Positions 1-9,124 of a stretch of DNA of 34,016 bases are shown in pieces. The stretch lies in the NCBI GenBank assembly GCA_021325315.1, contig JAJPHK010000036.1, positions 1-34,016 of the forward strand, read 5' to 3'. The notes below the pieces were generated by a model. That model did no database searches, was not told the DNA's origin, and saw nothing but the letters and a program-made list of their open reading frames with translations. The stretch comes from Alphaproteobacteria bacterium. GTDB lineage: Bacteria > Pseudomonadota > Alphaproteobacteria > Rhizobiales > Xanthobacteraceae. A program made the translations under genes and the position numbers. Each line of letters begins with the position of its first letter. Position 1 is the stretch's first letter.

Positions 1-251
<251 letters not shown>

Positions 252-385
252 GCTCTTGTCGTCAATGCCCACGCGTGAAGCGTGAGCGTCGATCAAGACA
301 GAAAAGACCAAATTTGTGGAACGAGGTCCCCGCCTGCGCGGGGACGCTTGCTTCGCACGCGCTTGCTTCAAGCTGTCCTTCGCTG

Positions 386-502
386 GTCTGGTGGTTCTGC
401 AAGGAGCCTGAACCCGATCCCATTCCGAACTCGGCCGTTAAACTCCTTTGCGCCGATGGTACTAAGTCTTAAGACTTGGGAGAGTAGGTCACTGCCAGGC
501 CT
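386..502 (+). rRNA. rrf: 5S ribosomal RNA (approximate ends)
   Basis: 'cctgaacccgatcccattccgaactcggccgttaaa...gatggtactaagtcttaagacttgggagagtaggtcactgccagg' is typical 5S sequence, located just after 23S. Confidence 0.93.
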
Positions 503-534
503 GCTGAGGACAGTTTCTCGACTTCACGATACGA

Positions 535-576
535 AAAAGCCCGCCACGGATTTCCGTGGCGGGCTTTTTGTTTTTC
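535..576 (+). terminator. Rho-independent terminator of the rRNA operon
   Basis: Perfect hairpin 'aaaaagcccgccacgga-ttt-ccgtggcgggcttttt' followed by 'gtttttc', directly after 5S. Confidence 0.9.
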
Positions 577-588
577 CGCGCCGAAATT

Positions 589-1668
589 TTAACGGCGATA
601 TTCCGGCAAGCGATTCAAAACGTCCGCGATCGGGCCATCGGTCCAGGCTTGCGTCACGAAATCGCGATGCCGCTCTTCCTCCGGATTGCCGGCGATGAAG
701 GCGACCGTGCCGGACTTGATTTTGCCGTTCAGAGAATCCGCCACGCCGATATTCTTCTCGCGCAGCATCTCCTTGAGCTCCTGATTTTGCCTGCGCGTGG
801 AGCTGAGATAGGCGCTGACGAAGAAACCGGAACGGTTGCTCAAAATCCAATTCTCGAAGGTGTCAAGCTCGGCATAAAGCGAATCGAGCATGACGATGCC
901 AAGCAGGCGCTTGCCAATGCCGCCGTTCTTGATCACCGCCGCTGCCGGGCCGTAGCCGCCGCTGTAGCTCACGATCACGACCGGCATTTTCGCGAAAATC
1001 TGTTCGGTGCGCGGATCGCCATAAAGCTTCGCGAGATTGCGGGCCGCCTCACGCAAGTAGCGTGCGAATCCGTTCGGCTGCCAAAAATTGCCGGCGCTGG
1101 AATCGGAGGCGTCGAGCGCGAACTGCGGTGCGAGCAGCACGGCGTTGGAATAGGACTTCGAGATTTGCGCCGGCACCTGCTGGCGCCGCCACACGTCGCG
1201 GTTCAGTTCCGCGCCGTGACCGTGGAAGAAGACGACGATCACGCCGGGCTTCTTGATGTTGAAACCCTGCGGAATGTGCATCAGCGTGCGCTGGTCGTCG
1301 AAAGTGCTTTCGCTGAAGGCGCGGCCGCGCGCTGAATAGTGCAGGCGTTTTCCATCTTTATCGACGATAAAAGGCCGCCCTGTGCCCGGGACTTTGCCGT
1401 CATAGGGGAAGGGCCCGGCGAGAAATTCGACAACGTCGGTGCGCGATTGCTTGATGCCCAAATTCGCGGCATTCGAACGCGCGATCGCGCCGGTCACGAT
1501 GTCATTCGGCCTTTCGACAGACGCGAATGCCCTTTCCTGCGCAATACCGGCGCTAGGCTGCAAATAGATAAACGTGCAAAGCGTGGCTGTGGCTAGCGGC
1601 CGCCAGTCGACTTGCAATGCTCCACCCTCTTCCGACCTTCCCAATTCTCGCGGGAAGACTCCCCACAC
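589..1668 (-). CDS. Exported alpha/beta-hydrolase-fold protein
   Basis: 359 aa ORF with 'VIVVFFHGHGAELNRDVW' and a nucleophile-elbow-like 'VVIVSYSGGYGPAAAVI'. Hydrophobic N-terminal segment. The start codon may be internal. Confidence 0.7.
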   Translation of the reverse strand: MWGVFPRELGRSEEGGALQVDWRPLATATLCTFIYLQPSAGIAQERAFASVERPNDIVTGAIARSNAANLGIKQSRTDVVEFLAGPFPYDGKVPGTGRPFIVDKDGKRLHYSARGRAFSESTFDDQRTLMHIPQGFNIKKPGVIVVFFHGHGAELNRDVWRRQQVPAQISKSYSNAVLLAPQFALDASDSSAGNFWQPNGFARYLREAARNLAKLYGDPRTEQIFAKMPVVIVSYSGGYGPAAAVIKNGGIGKRLLGIVMLDSLYAELDTFENWILSNRSGFFVSAYLSSTRRQNQELKEMLREKNIGVADSLNGKIKSGTVAFIAGNPEEERHRDFVTQAWTDGPIADVLNRLPEYRR

Positions 1669-1817
1669 GTTGAATCAACCCAATCAATATGACTAAACGG
1701 TAAAGTTCAAAGACGACGATATCGTGGTATCGAATGCGCCGGAACCGCCGGGAATCTTAAGGCAAATGTGGCAATTACGGGCCAGTCGAGGCCCAGCAAA
1801 GGAAAAAGGACCGAAGC

Positions 1818-2924
1818 ATGCTGCGCGGAATCAAGATTGCTCTTTTCGCTATCTGCTTCGCTGTCCTTGGACTTCATTCTGCGAACGCGGAAAATGCGAA
1901 TACGAATGCGAATGACGTCGCGCGGCTCCTTGCCGGTATGCCGGTTTCGAGCAGCTCGCCGCTCGCGAGGTACATGAGCGATCCGGCATGGAAGCAGCAC
2001 GCGCAGTATTTCGATGCGGCATGGAAAAAACTCGACGAGAGTCAACTTTCCAAGGTGCGTGCCTGGTCAGAGGCGAACATCAAGAATCCGCAGGACACAC
2101 TCTATTATATGTTCAGCGGTCCGGATTTGCTTTATGCGCAAGCTTTCTTCCCGAAGGCGAAGACCTATGTGCTTGCCGGACTCGAGTCGGTGGGCTCGAT
2201 TCCGGAGTTCAGCGAACGCACGCGCTATTCGCTTCCGAGTTTGCGTGCGTCAATGAATACCGTGCTTAACATCAGCTTTTTCATCACGCGGCACATGAAG
2301 GAGCAGCTGCACGAAGGCCAGCTCTCCGGCACTTTGCCGATTTTGTATGTGTTTCTCGCGCGTGCCGGAAAAGAAATTCGCGAGGTGACGATCTTCAATC
2401 TCGAAAAGGACGGGACGATCAAGCCGGTAAACGAAGCGCGCCGCGGCCGTGCGAGCGGGCATATCGGCAGCGGGGCCAAAATCGAGTTTGCGGATGCGGA
2501 CGGTACAAAACGTACACTTTACTATTTCAGCACCGATCTTTCCGATCCGGGCGTCAAGACCACCGGCTTCCTGCAATTTTGCGAGAAGCTCGCACCGGGG
2601 GATTCGTTTCTGAAGAGCGCTTCGTATCTGATGCACGGCTACAACTTCGACACGATCCGTGATTTTATTGTCCAGCACAGCCGCACGGTCGTGCAGGACG
2701 ACTCCGGCATTCCGCTCCGCGCCTTCAAGGGCGATTGGACGTTTTATCCGTTCGGAAATTATCTCTATCCGCTGGGAATTTTCCCGAACACCTATCAGCC
2801 GAAGCTGAAGGAAATGTTTGCGAAAGCGCCGAAGCTCGATTTCGGCGTCGGATATCGCCACCGCCCGAACGAGTCGAACTTGATGATGGCGGTCAAGAAT
2901 AACGTAAAGGGTGCCAGTAATTAA
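1818..2924 (+). CDS. Exported protein of unknown function
   Basis: 368 aa ORF with a clear signal peptide (MLRGIKIALFAICFAVLGLHSANA). No family I can name with confidence. Confidence 0.75.
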   Translation: MLRGIKIALFAICFAVLGLHSANAENANTNANDVARLLAGMPVSSSSPLARYMSDPAWKQHAQYFDAAWKKLDESQLSKVRAWSEANIKNPQDTLYYMFSGPDLLYAQAFFPKAKTYVLAGLESVGSIPEFSERTRYSLPSLRASMNTVLNISFFITRHMKEQLHEGQLSGTLPILYVFLARAGKEIREVTIFNLEKDGTIKPVNEARRGRASGHIGSGAKIEFADADGTKRTLYYFSTDLSDPGVKTTGFLQFCEKLAPGDSFLKSASYLMHGYNFDTIRDFIVQHSRTVVQDDSGIPLRAFKGDWTFYPFGNYLYPLGIFPNTYQPKLKEMFAKAPKLDFGVGYRHRPNESNLMMAVKNNVKGASN

Positions 2925-4228
2925 CTTTTGCGGCTCAGCCACAGAAGCGGTGTGCCGAGCAGCAAGATCCCGACGCCGATCAGGGCGCCGGTGCCGGCAT
3001 ATGCAAGACTCGACCAGATCATCCAGACAGAAGCGCAGACGAGCAAAATCGGCGGCAGCGGATAAAAGGGCATACGATAAGGAAGCACGCCACCGCGTTT
3101 CCTGAAGATCATCACCGAGATCGCGACCAGGAGCAGGAAAAACCAGAATACCGGCGCGGTATAAGCAACCATCGCCTCGAACCCTTCGCGCGAGAATCCG
3201 CCGAAGAGAATGAGCGAGAGTGCGATCACGCATTGCAGGAGAAGCGCGTTTTTCGGGTTGTCGCCGTGCGATTCCCATACGCCAAGCTGGCGGATAAACG
3301 TGAAGTCCCGGCCGACGGCGTAATAAGTACGCGCGCCGGTAAAAATCGTGACGCTTAGCGTCGAAAGCGCGCAGACGCAGATCATCGCGGAAAGCGCCGT
3401 CGCGCCAATATCGCCAAGGAAACGCCGCATGACGTCGCTTGCGATCGCCTGGCTAATGCGCAATCCGGACAGTCCGAGCGAGTGCAGGTAGGCGTAATTG
3501 ACCGCGAGGTAGAGCGCGATGACCGCAGCGGTGCCGATCAGCAATGTGCGCACCATATTGTGCCGCGCGTCCTTCAGCTCCCCGCCGAGATAGGCTGCTT
3601 CATTCCAGCCGCCATAGGTCAATAAGACGAAAACCGTTGCAAGACCGACGGAGCCGGAGAAGTTCGGCTGCGCCGCGAGTTCGGAAGCGGCCGGCGCGAC
3701 GAGCGCGCCCGATACGATTAGAACGAACTTGGTCGCGATCGTGAGCGACGTGAGCCCCCATTGCGTCCAGACGGTTTGCGGTGTGCCGATGAGATTGAGC
3801 GCCGTCAGTGCGGCCACGGCGCTTGCCGCGTGAATCGCCGTGCTGTATGCGCCGAGCGGCAGGATCACGGACGCATATTCACCGTAGACAAAGGCAACGG
3901 CGGCAATCGCACCGGTCTGGATCACGGTGCCGCGCGCCCAGGCAAACAAGAGCCCGGCGGGTTTGCCGTAAGCGAGTGTGAGAAATCGATACTCGCCGCC
4001 TGCGTCGGGATGCGCGCTGCCGAGTTCCGCGTAGCAAAGCGCTCCGACGAGCATCCCGCAGCCGCCGAGCAGCCATACGCCGTAGAATGCCGCTTCGTTC
4101 GGTACGTTCGCGGCGACCAGCGACGGAGTCTTGAAGATGCCGATACCGACCACGACCCCGATCAGAAACACCGCGCCGTCGATGACCGACAAAGTGCGGA
4201 GCGGCTTCGGCTGGGGAGGGGAGGCCAT
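2921..4228 (-). CDS. APC superfamily amino acid permease
   Basis: Start 'MASPPQPKPLRTLSVIDGAVFLIGVVVGIGIFKTPSLVA' with about 12 hydrophobic segments, typical of the APC family. The ORF track extends upstream to 4363, but the internal ATG at 4228 fits the family start. Confidence 0.88.
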   Translation of the reverse strand: MASPPQPKPLRTLSVIDGAVFLIGVVVGIGIFKTPSLVAANVPNEAAFYGVWLLGGCGMLVGALCYAELGSAHPDAGGEYRFLTLAYGKPAGLLFAWARGTVIQTGAIAAVAFVYGEYASVILPLGAYSTAIHAASAVAALTALNLIGTPQTVWTQWGLTSLTIATKFVLIVSGALVAPAASELAAQPNFSGSVGLATVFVLLTYGGWNEAAYLGGELKDARHNMVRTLLIGTAAVIALYLAVNYAYLHSLGLSGLRISQAIASDVMRRFLGDIGATALSAMICVCALSTLSVTIFTGARTYYAVGRDFTFIRQLGVWESHGDNPKNALLLQCVIALSLILFGGFSREGFEAMVAYTAPVFWFFLLLVAISVMIFRKRGGVLPYRMPFYPLPPILLVCASVWMIWSSLAYAGTGALIGVGILLLGTPLLWLSRKS

Positions 4229-4427
4229 CGGATGGTTGCTCGGAGAGGAAAACAGCCGCTGCGAATAGCAGGATTCTTGCAACCACGCGATAAATCTTGT
4301 CTTCCCGCCTTCCCAAGCGCGTTCACAATTGCTACATACGCCGCGCTCGCACAGATTTGTCACGGGACAAGGCGGTCCCGGCCGTTGGGCCAGGGTGCCA
4401 AGTTTCGTGTTCGGATAAATCGGTTAT

Positions 4428-4504
<77 letters not shown>

Positions 4505-4508
4505 AATT

Positions 4509-4560
4509 AACGCCGGAAATTTCGGCGTTTTCGAGGGCCGCTCCATGTGGGCGGCCTTCT
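4509..4560 (+). terminator. Tandem hairpin terminators after tRNA-fMet
   Basis: 'aacgccg-gaaattt-cggcgtt-ttc' (7-bp stem plus T-run), then 'ggccgc-tccatgtgg-gcggcc-ttct'. Confidence 0.75.
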
Positions 4561-4759
4561 CATTTTCGGTATGTCGCCACCGCTGAAATCGAAACCGTCA
4601 TTGACATAAAATTGCGACCGCGGTTCCAGTGAAACTGGAAGTTTCGCAACCCTGTTCAAGAATTTTCGGAGTATCTGTTCTCCCGACTCGTCCCCACAAG
4701 CAGATTGACACTGGCGACTTGGCTTTATGTATCGGTATCCTCCTTGTTGGGGAACGCAA

Positions 4760-5584
4760 ATGGTGGCCGACTTCAAAGCATTTCGAGACCTTGAGCGAGC
4801 AGGCTGGGCCGATCCCCGGCGCGCTTGTGGCTACGTTGAATTGTTTGCTTCTGCTTCCGACCAGGCGATCGGTAGCCTGTTGGATGCCGTCAATGCGGGG
4901 CCGCAAATGAAGGCGCTCGATCTTTGTTGCGGCCAAGGCAATGCCTCCGAGGCCCTTGCTCGCCGGGGCTGCGATGTGACCGGCGTTGATTTTTCTCCCG
5001 CGATGCTGTCGTTTGCAAATCGTCGCGTACCGAACGCGACGTTTATCGCGGCCGATGCGCAAGAATTGCCTTTCGCCAACGGTGAATTTGATATCGTTGT
5101 TTCTAATTTGGGCGTGTGCCATGTGCCCGATCAGCCGCGTGCGTTATCTGAAGCACTGCGCGTCCTTCGTCATGGGGGGCGATTTGCAATGACGGTATGG
5201 TGTGGCCCTGATGTCTCCCCATGCTTTGAAATTGTTTATGGCGCCATCAGAAGTCATGGTAACCCCCAAGTGTCCGCCCCTCCGGGACCGGACTTTCACC
5301 AATTTGCCAAAAGGGAAATTGCCGAGAAGCTGCTAGGCGAAGCTGGCTTTCACAATGTCGAACTAGCGATTGTTGATTGCGTGTGGGACCTCGATAGCCC
5401 ACAGGCTCTGTCCGAAATCTACGAGAAGGGCACTGTCAGGGCAGCAATGGTTCTTGCCGGTCAGCCTCCGCCAAACCTCACTGCAATACGACGAGCCATG
5501 GCCGAGGCAGTGCAGAAGCGCTTTGCCCATGGAGATCGCTGGCGCGTTCCTGTGCCGGCTGCCCTGGTGTGGGCCAGCGCTTAA
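4760..5584 (+). CDS. Class I SAM-dependent methyltransferase
   Basis: 'ALDLCCGQGNASEALARRGCDVTGVDFSPAML' (motif I) and 'LPFANGEFDIVVSNLGVCHVPDQPRALSEALRVLRHGGRFAMTVW'. The ORF is open from 4727; ATG at 4760 is preferred. Confidence 0.85.
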   Translation: MVADFKAFRDLERAGWADPRRACGYVELFASASDQAIGSLLDAVNAGPQMKALDLCCGQGNASEALARRGCDVTGVDFSPAMLSFANRRVPNATFIAADAQELPFANGEFDIVVSNLGVCHVPDQPRALSEALRVLRHGGRFAMTVWCGPDVSPCFEIVYGAIRSHGNPQVSAPPGPDFHQFAKREIAEKLLGEAGFHNVELAIVDCVWDLDSPQALSEIYEKGTVRAAMVLAGQPPPNLTAIRRAMAEAVQKRFAHGDRWRVPVPAALVWASA

Positions 5585-5683
5585 CCTTGATGATGCCTGC
5601 CTTGGGCCACAAGCTGGCGTTGCGCGGCCCGTTGCAGGAGCGACGGGACGTTGCGGGCGCGGTCGCTTGCCGCCGAAGACAAC

Positions 5684-6073
5684 CTAGTTCGCGGCTTCGA
5701 CGACGTACTGCCGAATTATTTTTATTGCCTTGTCACGCTGTGGCAAAAGATCCTTCTCAGCTTTCCCATTGAGAAATGCCACCGCTTGGTCTAGGCTGTC
5801 CCATTCGGTAATGGCGATATGCTTCGGCGCCTCGCCCACGACCCCAACAATCCTTCCGACAGTGGTGCGCAAATTGCGGCCGCCAGCCGTCTTCTGCGCA
5901 TTCGCAACGAGCGGCCCAAAGACCTTCAGGGCTGAGGCATCGATCACTTCGAGTTCGGTGATTTGGTAGGCCTTTGGCTTGGCTTGGGCGTGCAGTGCCT
6001 CAATACAAGAGCCAGCTGCACCTAGTGCGGTGCCAGCAACGGCCGCCAGTACGATCTGCAGCTTGTAATTCAT
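5684..6073 (-). CDS. DUF1330 domain-containing exported protein
   Basis: 129 aa: signal-like N-terminus, then 'KAYQITELEVIDASALKVFGPLVANAQKTAGGRNL...ITEWDSLDQAVAFLNGKAEKDLLPQRDKAIKIIRQYVVEA', the DUF1330 pattern. Confidence 0.82.
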   Translation of the reverse strand: MNYKLQIVLAAVAGTALGAAGSCIEALHAQAKPKAYQITELEVIDASALKVFGPLVANAQKTAGGRNLRTTVGRIVGVVGEAPKHIAITEWDSLDQAVAFLNGKAEKDLLPQRDKAIKIIRQYVVEAAN

Positions 6074-6228
6074 GATGTACCTCCTCCCTGTTGACTATTG
6101 CGACAACATGGCATCGCGCGCCGGCGCAACACTTGCGATTGTTTCGGCACGCGTCATCCAAGGTAGCTTACCGAACTCTACACCAGCAACCAGCATATAT
6201 CCCGCGGCAGCCAAAGAGGATCAAATTC

Positions 6229-6264
6229 AAGCCCCGGACAATACGTCCGGGGCTTTTGCTTTTC
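6229..6264 (+). terminator. Strong hairpin plus T-tract, oriented for + strand transcription
   Basis: 'gccccggac-aatac-gtccggggc-ttttgctttt': perfect 9-bp stem, 5-nt loop, T-rich tail. Confidence 0.8.
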
Positions 6265-6299
6265 ACGGGTCGCGGCGCAGACTGTGTTTAAGGTGAGCC

Positions 6300-7061
6300 T
6301 CAGTTCGTCGCTAGCGCAGTAAATGCCCGCTTGAAATCGTCCAGCGTTTCGTCGGGCAAATCCGACACGGCGACATAAGTGAAATGCGCGTCGCGCCAGG
6401 TTTTGACGTGGTAGCCGGAGATGCTGCCGCCTGGAACCTCGCGCAGGCCCAGCAAGGTCGTTAGACTGATCGTATGCCGCCCACGGCGATAAACGACCGA
6501 GGCGACCGGATCGCCGGCGACAACGTCAATTCGCGCGCCCACAAGGGTAAATCCGCTGCCGCCGAGATCGACCACGGGCGGAGATTCGGGCAGCTTCGTT
6601 GTAAACCAGGGCTTGATCGTGTGGCGATCGGAGGAGGCGACATCGAACGGCTTTTCCGCGAGCAGGCTGCGAATGTGGTTCGACACCACAAAAGTTTCGA
6701 TCTCCTGGCGGTTCGTCTGTTGTTGCAATCCGATGAAGGTCCCGGTGCCGGAAAGTACAGCGCCAACCAGCGCCGCCGCGGCAAGCGCGCACCAGGAGTT
6801 TTTGCGCGCGGGACTAGCTCGCTCCGGAATTGGCCGATCAATCGCGGAAGTTACTTTCGCACGCAGCCGTTCTAATGGCACATCGTCATCGGGAATCGAG
6901 CGGATCAGCCGCCGCAGCGACAAGATTGCCTCGTATTGCGCCCGCAGTTCGGGCTCCGATGCGAGCCGCCGTTCCAGTCCCGACACCGACGCGGGATCCA
7001 GCTCTCCGTCGGCGTGGGCCTGCAGAAGCAGACGGTCCTCGTCGCGAATGGGCGACATCAT
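6300..7061 (-). CDS. Anti-sigma factor, membrane-anchored
   Basis: 253 aa: N-terminal 'LLLQAHADGELDPASVSGLERRLASEPELRAQYEAI...LRRLIRSIP', one central TM segment 'WCALAAAALVGAVLSGTGTFIGL'. ATGA overlap with the upstream ECF sigma gene. Confidence 0.85.
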   Translation of the reverse strand: MMSPIRDEDRLLLQAHADGELDPASVSGLERRLASEPELRAQYEAILSLRRLIRSIPDDDVPLERLRAKVTSAIDRPIPERASPARKNSWCALAAAALVGAVLSGTGTFIGLQQQTNRQEIETFVVSNHIRSLLAEKPFDVASSDRHTIKPWFTTKLPESPPVVDLGGSGFTLVGARIDVVAGDPVASVVYRRGRHTISLTTLLGLREVPGGSISGYHVKTWRDAHFTYVAVSDLPDETLDDFKRAFTALATN

Positions 7062-7732
7062 ATCGAGCCCCTGATCGCTTGCGAGAGAATTTCTCTCGCG
7101 CGGGAAAGCCGCGACATCACTGTACCGACGGGTGCGCCTATGATTTCGGCGATTTCCCGGTAACTCAGATCCTGCATTTCGCGCAGCACGATCACCTCCT
7201 TGAACGGAGGAGGGAGAGCGTCGATCGCGGCGCGAACTGTCTCGGTATCGGTGCGAGACAATAGCACCGTTTCCGGGGTCGATATTTCGTGATCGTTTTC
7301 CTGAGGACTCTCGAGCCGAGCCTTTTCGTTGTGGTCGAGATCCTCGGTGAAAACCACCGCCGCCGGACGGTTCTTCAAGAGCCAGCTATAGGCCGTGTTG
7401 CGCGTGATCGTCAGTGTCCAGGCGCGTGCATTGATGCCACCAAAACTCTGAATTCCGCGATAGGCGCGAAGCGAGGCCTCTTGCACGATATCTTCTGCGT
7501 CGGCGCCGTTTCCCGCGAGCCAGCGCGCGAGCCGATAAGCTTGCGCAAGATGCGGCAAGAACACTTCGTTAAAGAGCCGGCGTCTTTCCGCCTCGTCCAC
7601 GGCGATTTCCGACGTTGCTTTCACGCCAACCGTTTCAACGGTAACGCGCGGCAAGCCATTGCCGCGCGTCCGTTGAGGTGCAGCGCCAAGCTGCATGACG
7701 GAAAAAGCAGACGAGGTCAAAATTACCGTCAC
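7058..7732 (-). CDS. ECF-type RNA polymerase sigma factor
   Basis: 'ARWLAGNGADAEDIVQEASLRAYRGIQSFGGINARAWTLTITRNTAYSWL' (region 2) and 'ALPPPFKEVIVLREMQDLSYREIAEIIGAPVGTVMSRLSRAREIL' (region 4). GTG at 7732 overlaps the cupredoxin stop; the true start may be downstream. Confidence 0.92.
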   Translation of the reverse strand: MTVILTSSAFSVMQLGAAPQRTRGNGLPRVTVETVGVKATSEIAVDEAERRRLFNEVFLPHLAQAYRLARWLAGNGADAEDIVQEASLRAYRGIQSFGGINARAWTLTITRNTAYSWLLKNRPAAVVFTEDLDHNEKARLESPQENDHEISTPETVLLSRTDTETVRAAIDALPPPFKEVIVLREMQDLSYREIAEIIGAPVGTVMSRLSRAREILSQAIRGSI

Positions 7733-8082
7733 GGCATCACGATGATTTTACCTTTCATATGCGGGTGCAGCCCGCAGACGTAGTCGTAAGTGCCGGTCTT
7801 GCTGAAGGTATATGAGTAGGAGCCGTTGGTATCGAAGGCCTGCGAATGGAACAGACCATTGCTCTCTACGATCGAGTGCGGAATATCGTCACGGTTTGTC
7901 CACGTAACCGTTGTGCCGACATGAACCGTCAGTGCTTCGGGCGCGAAGGCAAAATTGTCGATTTTGACATCCGCCTTGCCCGCAGCCCTCGCGCGCGATT
8001 GAAAGACTGCCGCGGCGAGAACGAGCGACGCGAGAGAAAGCCGCGCGAAATCGCGCCGCGTGAAGATCGCCTTCATTTTCAT
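7729..8082 (-). CDS. Tat-exported cupredoxin (plastocyanin/pseudoazurin-like type I copper protein)
   Basis: Tat motif 'TRRDFARLSLASLVLAAAV'; 'APEALTVHVGTTVTWTNRDDIPHSIV...FSKTGTYDYVCGLHPHMKGKIIV' carries the His...Cys-x2-His-x2-Met copper ligand pattern. Confidence 0.92.
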   Translation of the reverse strand: MKMKAIFTRRDFARLSLASLVLAAAVFQSRARAAGKADVKIDNFAFAPEALTVHVGTTVTWTNRDDIPHSIVESNGLFHSQAFDTNGSYSYTFSKTGTYDYVCGLHPHMKGKIIVMP

Positions 8083-8098
8083 TCTCCAGATTCTTGGC

Positions 8099-9049
8099 TC
8101 AACCCGCCAAAGTCGAGTCGATGATGGCGAGTTGCTTTTTGCCTTGCTCGATCTTGACGCTGGTGAGTCCGAGCACGCTGCGAAGTTTCTCGGCGGGAAC
8201 CAGCATCGGCCCGGGCGAGGGCGCGCTGCCCGGCGCGGGTTGCGGGAACGCCGTCGATCTCGCGGTGTGGAAGGTCATGTTACCTTCGACCTTCTGGATG
8301 ATCTGGTGAATGTGCCCGTTCAACACGGTGACGGAGCCGAAGGGTTTCAGGAGTTCGAGCGCGCGCGTTCCGTCTTGCGTACCCCAGCCCCATTCGGGAT
8401 AGACCACCCAGAGGGGAATATGCGCGAAAACGACGATCGGCGTGCTGTTCGGTTTCCCGCGGAGGTCGTCCGCAAGCCACGTCAGTTGCGCTTCGCCAAG
8501 ATTGCCGAGGCCGCCGCCTTTGAGATCGACGACGTTCACAAGGCCGATGAAATGTACACCGTGATCGTCGAAGCTGTACCAGCCGTCGCCTTTTGTGCCT
8601 TTGCCGTAGCGGTCGAGATAAGCCTTGCCGCGGCCTTCATCGATGATGTCGTGCTCGCCGGGCACATAGCGGACGTCGAGGCCCGCTTCCGAAATAACCT
8701 GGTTAGCGTCATCGAATTCGGCCGGCTTCGAGAGATGCGTGATGTCGCCGGTGTGAATCATGAAGGCGGGGCGCTCTTTTATCGCCTTCACTTTGCCGAT
8801 GGCCTCTTGTAGTGTGCTGAGCGCGTTCGGATTCGCGGGCTTGCTGAAACCGATATGGCTGTCGCTGATCTGCAGGAACGAGAAGCCTTTGGACTCGGCC
8901 GCAGCCGCTTCGCCTACCAATCCGATGGATTTCGGTACGCCGCCTGAAAGCGTCCAAAGGACGCCCGTACCCGCCCAAATCATGCATTCCAGCGCATGCC
9001 TGCGGTCGATACCGCTGTCTTCGTCGTGTTTCGCCATACCGGCCTCCAT
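8099..9049 (-). CDS. Metallophosphoesterase, probably exported (Tat-like leader)
   Basis: 'FLQISDSHIGF', 'FMIHTGDITH', 'YVPGEHDIID', 'VVFAHIPLW', 'VLNGHIHQI' match calcineurin-like phosphoesterase metal motifs. N-terminal 'DRRHALECMIWAGTGVLWTL'. Confidence 0.9.
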   Translation of the reverse strand: MEAGMAKHDEDSGIDRRHALECMIWAGTGVLWTLSGGVPKSIGLVGEAAAAESKGFSFLQISDSHIGFSKPANPNALSTLQEAIGKVKAIKERPAFMIHTGDITHLSKPAEFDDANQVISEAGLDVRYVPGEHDIIDEGRGKAYLDRYGKGTKGDGWYSFDDHGVHFIGLVNVVDLKGGGLGNLGEAQLTWLADDLRGKPNSTPIVVFAHIPLWVVYPEWGWGTQDGTRALELLKPFGSVTVLNGHIHQIIQKVEGNMTFHTARSTAFPQPAPGSAPSPGPMLVPAEKLRSVLGLTSVKIEQGKKQLAIIDSTLAG

Positions 9050-9124
9050 GAAAAAGCCCTGCGGGCCCTTGCTACGGAGACTCGGCGATTAGCGGCGAAA
9101 TTCCCGGTGCGGATAACGTTTATG

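Noticed and set aside
275-698. ORFs 275..472 and 282..698 on the plus strand
   Set aside because: They lie across the 23S-5S spacer, the 5S gene and its terminator; not plausible proteins.
556-1335. 259-aa plus-strand ORF
   Set aside because: Antisense to the exported hydrolase at 589..1668; composition (His/Arg/Ala-rich) typical of GC-rich shadow ORFs.
2250-3278. 342-aa minus-strand ORF
   Set aside because: Straddles the ends of two well-supported genes; low-complexity shadow ORF, no domain motifs.
4505-6264. Prophage or integrative element next to tRNA-fMet
   Set aside because: No integrase, excisionase or phage gene; only a short imperfect repeat, so kept as a weak finding and not called as a mobile element.
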